Source of the DNA: JANMJD01 sp963847945
GTDB taxonomy: Bacteria; Actinomycetota; Acidimicrobiia; Acidimicrobiales; Ilumatobacteraceae
Direction of reading: 5' to 3'
Assembly: GCA_963847945.1 (NCBI GenBank)
Contig: CAWKBX010000003.1
Coordinates: forward strand, 248,001-312,000
DNA length: 64,000 nucleotides
The notes under the pieces were generated by a model. That model ran no database searches. It saw only the letters and a list, made by a program, of their open reading frames with translations, and was not told where the DNA came from. Positions within the stretch are counted from its first letter, which is position 1. Each line of letters opens with the position of its first letter. Position numbers and translations under genes: made by a program. Of this stretch, positions 62,162-64,000 are shown in pieces.

Positions 62162-63298
62162 TGTGGGTGCCGAATTGCTCGGCCGTGTGCGCTGTGGCGA
62201 GGTTCGACGGAGAATCAGCGGGTGTTTCGTCTCCTCTACCGGTTGCTCGCCGGTCTTGCCATGCTCGCTGTTCGCTCTGGTCGTTCCAGGGATCTGGAGA
62301 TCATCGTGCTGCGTCCCAACTCGCCGTTCTCCGCCGCACGACCAAGCCGGTGCTCACCGACCGCGACCGATCGTTGCTCGCCATGATCGCCCGGGCCCTA
62401 CCCCGTGCACGCCGAGATGGGTGGATCGTCACGCCCGACACGCTGCTGCGCTGGCACCGGCGACGTGTCGCACGACGCTGGACCCGACCACACCGGCGAC
62501 AGGGTGGACGACGACCGACATCTATCGAGGTGCGCGATCTTGTCGTTCGGATGGCGAAGGACAACCCGACGTGGGGTTACCGGCGTGTCACCGGCGAACT
62601 CGTCCGGCTCGGTCATCCGATCGCTGCGTCGACTGTCTGGTCGATCCTGCGTGCCGCCAAGATCGCACCATCACCGTCCCGTGTGACCGTGTCATGGACA
62701 GCGTTGCTGAAATCGCAAGCGGCCGCGGCGTGCGATTTCGTCACCGTTGACACAGCGCTCGGTCGACGGTTCTACCTGCTGTTCTTCATCGACATCGCGT
62801 CACGACAGGTCACGTTCGCTGGCATGACGATGAACCCGACCGGAGCGTGGACCGCACAAGCGGCACGCAACCTGTTCATCACCGGAGCCGCCAGGCTCGA
62901 CGCCTGCAAGATGCTCGTGCGTGACCGTGCCGGCCAGTTCACCGACACCTTCGACGAAATCTTCCGGAGCGAAGGCATCAAGATCGCCAAGACTCCACCG
63001 AGAACACCGGTCGCGAACTGCTTCATCGAACGATGGTTTGGCACCCTGCGCCGCAAGCTGTTGGACCGCACGATCGTTTGGAACGAACCACAGCTGCGAA
63101 GGCTCGTCACCGACTACCTCGAGCGCTACAACGAGCATCGGCCCCACCGGTCACTCGATCAACAGCCACCCGAACCACCGCCAATACCAACGTTCCGCCC
63201 TGACCACCCGGTGACCATCCGACAACGATGCGACGGACTCATCCACGAGTACCAACAAGCCGCCTGAAACCCCACGACCGACCAATTCGGCACCCACA
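62162..63298 (+). mobile_element. IS481-like insertion sequence, 1.14 kb
   Basis: Perfect 15-base inverted ends: TGTGGGTGCCGAATT (62162-62176) and AATTCGGCACCCACA (63284-63298). A single transposase gene fills the element. No target duplication is obvious. The TGT start of the end is typical of the IS481 family. A 354-bp derivative with the same ends lies at 53654-54010. Confidence 0.85.
62222..63267 (+). pseudogene. IS481/rve-type transposase, frame broken near 62313
   Basis: GTG 62222 gives VFRLLYRLLAGLAML and GRSRDLEIIVLR. The expected HQLAVLRRTTKPVLTDRDR continues in the next frame after one missing base (62311-62316). The integrase core is intact: FVTVDTALGRRFYL (D), LVRDRAGQFTDTF (D), CFIERWFGTLRRKLLDR (E), then HRPHRSLDQQPP. 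Restored length is about 348 residues. As sequenced it would be inactive. Confidence 0.8.
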
Positions 63299-63382
63299 AG
63301 GTGTTGTCGGTTCGGGAGGTGATCAGCATCACGGTGCTCGCATCGATGGCGCTCGTGAGGGATCTGTCGAACCTCTCTTAGC

Positions 63383-64000
63383 TCAGGAGCTCGTGCGGCG
63401 AGTGAATTCGGCGGCGAGTTGGGCGCGGGTGACGTAGTCGAGTTTGCGGAATGTGTGGGCGAGGTGGGTCTCCACGGTTCGACGAGAGACGTACAGGCGG
63501 GCACCGATTTCCGGGTTCGTCAGACCATGGGCGACGAGTTCGCTGACGGCCAGTTCTGTCGGGGTGAGCGACTCCCAGCCGAAGGTCGGACGGGTCGGAC
63601 GGGTTTTCCTCGTTCGCGCTCCGAGGTGGCGCAAGGCGGACTCGGCCCGTTCTACATCGGCGAAGGCTCCGGCCGCTGAGTAGATGTAGACCGCTTCGGT
63701 CAGCATTTCAATCGCTTTTTCGTTGCGGCCAGCGGTGGTGAGTGCGGCTGCGGCGTCATCGCAGCACGTGGCGTGCGCCAAGCGAAGCGGGGTTTCGCGG
63801 AACATTGCGACGGCGTCGACCAGTTGGCCGGGGTCGTTGTCGACAATGCCACCTGCTTGCAGGGCGTACGCATGTCCGCTGGTTACCGGGCAGCGGCGGG
63901 CTCCTTCGGCGATGCTGTCGGTGACCGTACGGGCGAAGTCGACGCGTCCGCACGCCATCGCGAGCCGGGCGGCGACGATCCCCCGTTCGCGGTATCCGTA
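63383..64000 (-). CDS. LuxR-type transcriptional regulator, C-terminal part (5' beyond window)
   Basis: The frame is open from the window edge (YRERGIVAARLAMACG) to a stop at 63383. Helical repeats (CCDDAAAALTTAGRNEKAIE, SAAGAFADVERAESALRHL) precede the LuxR HTH: SLTPTELAVSELVAHGLTNPEIGARLYVSRRTVETHLAHTF. It is probably a large LAL-type ATPase regulator whose N-terminal parts lie to the right. Confidence 0.8.
   Translation of the reverse strand, partial: YGYRERGIVAARLAMACGRVDFARTVTDSIAEGARRCPVTSGHAYALQAGGIVDNDPGQLVDAVAMFRETPLRLAHATCCDDAAAALTTAGRNEKAIEMLTEAVYIYSAAGAFADVERAESALRHLGARTRKTRPTRPTFGWESLTPTELAVSELVAHGLTNPEIGARLYVSRRTVETHLAHTFRKLDYVTRAQLAAEFTRRTSS

Overview
The window is high-GC DNA from an actinobacterium. 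An Acidimicrobiia (Ilumatobacter-like) origin is my best guess, based on a mycothiol-type maleylpyruvate isomerase, several LLM/F420-style oxidoreductases, an ECF42/DGPF cassette and secreted proteins with large tandem beta-type repeats. The taxon is inferred and not proven.

Bases 1-25,400 are mostly ordinary chromosome. They carry an acyl-CoA synthetase, two LLM oxidoreductases, an HTTM pair, an SDR and a P450. They also hold a coherent aromatic catabolic cluster (11.1-18.4 kb): IclR regulator, benzyl-type alcohol dehydrogenase, Rieske oxygenase alpha and beta, a methylesterase-like hydrolase, gentisate 1,2-dioxygenase, an FAH-family hydrolase and a mycothiol-type maleylpyruvate isomerase. 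Together these can take a salicylate-like compound through gentisate to pyruvate and fumarate. A PRMT-like methyltransferase, a lipoprotein, a YCII/ECF42 pair, HxlR with an acyl-CoA dehydrogenase, and a PNPOx-like protein follow.

Bases 25,400-44,100 mix intact genes (Fic, GlxA regulators, DJ-1/PfpI, a serine hydrolase, NhaA, carbonic anhydrase, HD protein, methyltransferases, GrpB) with remnants (PIG-L, EthD, IS3, HAD). An intact 1.26-kb IS3 element interrupts a membrane-protein gene.

Bases 44,102-59,487 look like an integrative element of about 15.3 kb. It is bounded by direct repeats of the 3' half of a CAT-anticodon tRNA plus its terminator, with a tyrosine integrase at the right end. About 130 bp to the right of each tRNA half lies the same four-pentamer array, so a second related element probably starts at 59.49 kb and continues past the window. 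Cargo includes two VOC domains, a MerB-like gene with TGA at the catalytic Cys position, a cysteine hydrolase, a glycosyltransferase, a three-repeat CAP protein, an AlbA_2/HATPase protein and a TOTE-type primase-helicase. The part beyond 59.49 kb has a 19-unit 9-bp repeat, another glycosyltransferase, another DUF1905 protein, an IS481-like element and a LuxR regulator.

Many reading frames (about 20) are broken by single-base shifts or single stop codons, in housekeeping-type and mobile genes alike. Part of this may be sequencing or assembly error. The MerB TGA is treated separately because it coincides with a hairpin of selenocysteine-insertion type.
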